Origin: Sinorhizobium kostiense
GTDB taxonomy: Bacteria; Pseudomonadota; Alphaproteobacteria; Rhizobiales; Rhizobiaceae
DNA: 64,000 bases
NCBI RefSeq assembly: GCF_017874595.1
Contig: NZ_JAGILA010000005.1
Location: 62,001-126,000, forward strand
Reading direction: 5' to 3'
Below the pieces are notes generated by a model. The model was not told where the DNA came from and did no database searches. It saw only the letters and a program-made list of their open reading frames with translations. Shown one piece after another: positions 60,921 to 64,000 of this stretch. The first letter of the stretch is position 1, and each line of letters begins with the position of its first letter. Made by a program: the position numbers and the translations under genes.

Positions 60921-63152
60921 CTACTGGCCGCTTGCCGCCGTGCTGCCGACACCGCTCCAGGCCTGCAGCACCTTGTTGAAGACCTCGGCGCCGGTGGTGC
61001 CCTTTTCGAGCGTCAGCAAGGCGCGGCGTCCGTTCCTGTAAGTGATCGGAATATCCATCCAGCTGCGGCTGCGCAGGAGCTCCGAATTGCCCTTGGCCGC
61101 TTCCGCGAAGTCATTAAGCGCGATCATGTGGAAATCGTCGGTGATCTTCGCCGGGACCGCGATCAGCGAATCGCCGCGGTCCTGTTCCGTGCGCTTCATC
61201 GACACGCGTTGTACCCCTTCGATGCTGCCGCCTTCGAAGTTTGGCGGTAGCGAGAACACAAACTCGATGACGTGGCTCGCCGGCAGCGACGGATCAACAT
61301 TGCGCTTGATCGTCATCAGCGCGGTCAGGCCGCGATCCGGCACCACGATCTGCGCTTGGATCGCCGGCTCGGGTTTGGCGTCGCCGCCTGGCGATTCCTC
61401 CTTGATCGACCAGGAGACGGTACCGGGGATCGCGGTCGGCGAGGATTGGCCGAGCCGCTCCTCGTAAAGGAACATCTTCTCGCCATCGGCAACGGAGATC
61501 TCGGGCAAGTCGGCCGGAGCATTTTCCTCAGCCGCCGCCTGGGATGGCGATGCTTGCTGCGGTTCCTCGACGTCCTTCGATCGACCGGCCTCGGTCTGCG
61601 CGGCGACGGATTTGCCCTCTTGCGATGCGTCCTTGCCATTCGTGCCGGCCGGCCCTTCGTCCCGTTCGGTCCCATCGGCGAGCAGCCGCTGCGTAAATTT
61701 GGTCGAGTCAGGCTCGGGCGCAGCGGCACCGTCCTGCTTAGCGGATTGCTCGCCCGGCTGGCCGGCGGGCGCGTTCTCTTCGGCGGGGGGCGTGACGTCC
61801 CCGCCGCCGGGCATCAGCCTGGTGATCATGTCCGAAAGCCAGGCATTGCCAGCTTCCCGGTTCACCCAATAGGCATAGCCGCCTCCACCGAGGAGAAGCA
61901 CGATGACGAGGCCAATCACCAAACGCTTGATGCTGAACCGCGATTCCTTCGGCGTGGCGCGGTAGGACGCTGGCCGTGGCGGCTCAGCCGCCGGCACAGC
62001 GCCGGTCTCCGTATCGTCGCTCGTGGCGGATGCCGCGGCAATTTTTTGAACCCGGCCCGCCTCTTCGAAACCGAGCAGGTCATCGATATGGTCCCAGGCG
62101 TTGCCAGCGCGCTCCTCCTCGGCTGCGGCGGCGGGCGCCTTTTCCACCGGCCAGGACCATTCGGACGCATCCGGGTCAGGCTGCTTGTCCTTGGCATGCG
62201 TGGAGACTGCAAACGGATCATTGTCGTCGAAGGTCCAGGTCGACGCCGATTCAGTCTCGGCGGCGCGGCCGGGCTCGGCCGCCGCTGGCGCGGTCGGATG
62301 GAGGCCCAGCCGTTCCGGCTCGGCCGCGGCTTCTTCTTGCTGCGGAGCTTGGGGCTCCTGCGGCTCGCTCCCGGCGTCGACGGCGCCATCATCCCACTCG
62401 GGCAGCGCCCACTCGGAAGGCGCTGGTCGCTCCGCCACGGCCTCGGCCGGCCGGAATGCCTCGTCCGGCTCGGCAGGAGCAGGCTCCGCTTCTTGCTGTT
62501 CGCGATGGAATTCTTCGGCATGAGGTTCCGCCGGTCCGATTTCCTCGGCATCCGGTTGGTCGGCGTGCGCCATCGGCTCTTCAACCGGCTCCGGCCATTC
62601 GGAGACGGCAGGAGCCGTTTCCGGTTCTTCCTGCTCAGCGGGCGCTTCCTGATATTCTTCGACGGGAGAGGTGACGGTTTCCGGCTCGCTTTCCCAATGT
62701 TGCTCCGGCACCTGCTCGGCTGGCGCCGCCTCGATTGTCTCGCTGGCCGTTTCCACCTCGGGCGCGGGAGGCGCGGGAGCGGGCTCGCCCGGCTGATCCT
62801 CATCGGCCGGCACCCCCGGCACTGCCTCTTCCGGCTCGGTCACCGGCACCGGCGAGGTTTCCGCCTCCGGCGCAACCGCGATGGTCTCCTGTTCGACTGC
62901 CTCCGGTTCGATCGCCACCGGCTCCTCGAGCGCCGGCAATGCCTCGGTGTATTCGCTCTCGACTTCGGTAATGGCCGATTCCAGCTTGCTGAGCTGGCGG
63001 TTGATCATTTCGTCCGATGGGCGCGGGTTCATGTTCTCGAGTTGGCGGCGCACGGCACCGCGCGCCTTCTCGTAGACCCTTTCTCGCATTTCCAGTGTGT
63101 TTTCCGACAGGCCGTCAACGGTCCTGCGAATAACTGCAACAAAATCCGCCAT
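60921..63152 (-). CDS. Low-complexity single-pass membrane protein
   Basis: A 743-residue protein in three parts. Residues 1-75 are helical with a conserved-looking ADFVAVIRRTVDGLSE. A 300-residue acidic linker (Glu/Pro/Ala repeats) follows. A transmembrane helix (LVIGLVIVLLLGGGGYAYWV, near 420) is followed by a second low-complexity stretch and a C-terminal globular domain (about 560-740) with SLPPNFEGGSIEGVQRVSM and RSRSWMDIPITYRNGRRAL. I do not recognise the family, though similar rhizobial proteins beside rpoH1 exist in my memory. The start is MADFVA at 63152. Function unknown. Confidence 0.75.
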   Translation of the reverse strand: MADFVAVIRRTVDGLSENTLEMRERVYEKARGAVRRQLENMNPRPSDEMINRQLSKLESAITEVESEYTEALPALEEPVAIEPEAVEQETIAVAPEAETSPVPVTEPEEAVPGVPADEDQPGEPAPAPPAPEVETASETIEAAPAEQVPEQHWESEPETVTSPVEEYQEAPAEQEEPETAPAVSEWPEPVEEPMAHADQPDAEEIGPAEPHAEEFHREQQEAEPAPAEPDEAFRPAEAVAERPAPSEWALPEWDDGAVDAGSEPQEPQAPQQEEAAAEPERLGLHPTAPAAAEPGRAAETESASTWTFDDNDPFAVSTHAKDKQPDPDASEWSWPVEKAPAAAAEEERAGNAWDHIDDLLGFEEAGRVQKIAAASATSDDTETGAVPAAEPPRPASYRATPKESRFSIKRLVIGLVIVLLLGGGGYAYWVNREAGNAWLSDMITRLMPGGGDVTPPAEENAPAGQPGEQSAKQDGAAAPEPDSTKFTQRLLADGTERDEGPAGTNGKDASQEGKSVAAQTEAGRSKDVEEPQQASPSQAAAEENAPADLPEISVADGEKMFLYEERLGQSSPTAIPGTVSWSIKEESPGGDAKPEPAIQAQIVVPDRGLTALMTIKRNVDPSLPASHVIEFVFSLPPNFEGGSIEGVQRVSMKRTEQDRGDSLIAVPAKITDDFHMIALNDFAEAAKGNSELLRSRSWMDIPITYRNGRRALLTLEKGTTGAEVFNKVLQAWSGVGSTAASGQ

Positions 63153-63216
63153 CAGAAACTTTCTCAATTCTCAGACACGCGGCGACGATTACCATGCCGC
63201 CGCATTTGCGCCGACA

Positions 63217-64000
63217 CTAGTCCTCAAAAGGGTCCGTCACAAGTATTGTGTCGTCGCGCTCCGGGCTCGTGGAAAGCAGGGCGACCGGCGCGCCGATCAG
63301 TTCCTCGACCTGGCGAACATATTTGATCGCCTGTGCGGGCAGATCGGCCCATTTGCGCGCGCCGACCGTCGATTCCTTCCAGCCTTCGAGCGTAATGTAG
63401 ACGGGCTTGACAGACGCCTGTTGCGCCTGACTTGCGGGAAGGTGTTCGATCTCCTGTCCATCGAGCGTATAGCCGACACAGATCTTCAACTCGTCGAGGC
63501 CGTCGAGCACGTCGAGTTTGGTGAGGGCGATGCCGGTGATGCCGTTGGCGGCCACGGACTGGCGCACGAGCGCTGCGTCGAACCAGCCGCAGCGTCGCTT
63601 GCGCCCGGTGACCGTTCCGAATTCATGGCCGCGCTCGCCGAGGAACTGGCCGACCTCATCTTCGAGTTCAGTCGGGAACGGGCCCTCGCCAACACGCGTG
63701 GTATAGGCCTTGGTGATGCCGAGAATATAGCCAAGTGCGCCCGGCCCCATACCGGAGCCGGCAGCCGCCTGACCGGCAACGGTGTTCGACGAGGTGACGA
63801 AGGGATAGGTACCGTGATCGATATCGAGCAGCGTGCCTTGTGCCCCCTCGAACAGGATGCGTGCGCCCTTGCGGCGCTGGCGGTCGAGAAGCAGCCAGAC
63901 GGTGTCCATGTACGGCAGAATCCGCGCCGCGACGGCGGACAGCTCGTCCAAGATCGCCTGGTGGCTGATTTCTGCCTCGCCGAGACCACGGCGCAATGCA
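63217..64000 (-). CDS. purA: Adenylosuccinate synthetase, partial (C-terminal part)
   Basis: The 3' end of purA; the 5' end is beyond the window. The visible ~260 residues contain [47 protein letters not shown] and the terminal [23 protein letters not shown] segment. PurA joins IMP and aspartate with GTP in AMP synthesis. A methionine at 63996 belongs to the body of the protein ([12 protein letters not shown]) and is not the start. Confidence 0.95.
   Translation of the reverse strand, partial: ALRRGLGEAEISHQAILDELSAVAARILPYMDTVWLLLDRQRRKGARILFEGAQGTLLDIDHGTYPFVTSSNTVAGQAAAGSGMGPGALGYILGITKAYTTRVGEGPFPTELEDEVGQFLGERGHEFGTVTGRKRRCGWFDAALVRQSVAANGITGIALTKLDVLDGLDELKICVGYTLDGQEIEHLPASQAQQASVKPVYITLEGWKESTVGARKWADLPAQAIKYVRQVEELIGAPVALLSTSPERDDTILVTDPFED

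Noticed and set aside
61272-63326. 684-codon open frame on the plus strand
   Set aside because: Antisense to the low-complexity membrane protein. Its Arg/Leu/Gly-rich product is the mirror of Glu/Pro/Ala repeats and has no family motif.
1-64000. CRISPR array
   Set aside because: Repeats found are dispersed RIME-type elements or short operators. No regularly spaced direct repeats with unique spacers were seen.

Overview
The window is a GC-rich chromosomal segment of an alphaproteobacterium of the Sinorhizobium/Ensifer group. The evidence is the aerobic cobaltochelatase pair cobS-cobT, the CtrA cell-cycle cluster (sciP, fliJ-like, ctrA, a receiver protein, chpT, eipA), a RpoH1-type sigma factor, and at least nine intergenic copies or fragments of a two-palindrome repeat that matches the rhizobial RIME element. 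The order purA - rpoH1 - chpT - ctrA - sciP - mnmA at one end and accA - xerD - aroK - aroB - bolA - cobS - cobT at the other is the one I remember from S. meliloti-like chromosomes (recollection, not a search).

Layout. 0-10.5 kb: housekeeping genes for cobalamin, shikimate, fatty-acid synthesis and chromosome dimer resolution. 10.9-18.6 kb: envelope and metabolic genes (YafK-like transpeptidase, TusA-like protein, isoprenylcysteine methyltransferase-like protein, His-rich COG0523 GTPase, PBP5-type carboxypeptidase, M20 amidohydrolase with an Lrp regulator, alcohol dehydrogenase facing an AraC regulator). 19.7-26.4 kb: an AsnC regulator and two giant convergent proteins that each fuse an APH-like kinase, an M23-type region and a class III PLP enzyme. 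26.6-28.7 kb: hutF-hutD without the rest of a hut operon. 28.8-38.9 kb: accessory genes, including small hypothetical proteins, a glycogen-debranching-like enzyme, a phospholipid-type trio (EEP hydrolase, LPG-synthase-like membrane protein, phospholipase D-like enzyme) and an adenylate cyclase fused to TPRs.

39.3-48.0 kb is the most interesting block. It is an apparent operon for a sugar ABC transporter followed by a GH91 inulin-fructotransferase-like beta-helix protein and a GH32 fructosidase, controlled by a divergent LacI regulator with three evenly spaced operator-like repeats. Neither hydrolase has a visible signal peptide. I infer intracellular breakdown of imported difructose anhydride or short inulin fragments to fructose. 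The GH91 gene is clearly AT-richer than its neighbours, and the block ends in gene and IS remnants against the 3' end of a tRNA(CAU) gene, which suggests horizontal acquisition.

48.7-64 kb returns to core genes: mnmA, a LuxR-type regulator, the CtrA circuit with CtrA-box and GANTC motifs before ctrA and a CtrA-box-like site between chpT and eipA, then RNA-modification genes (TrmH, RluD), rpoH, a large low-complexity membrane protein and the 3' part of purA, which is cut by the window edge.
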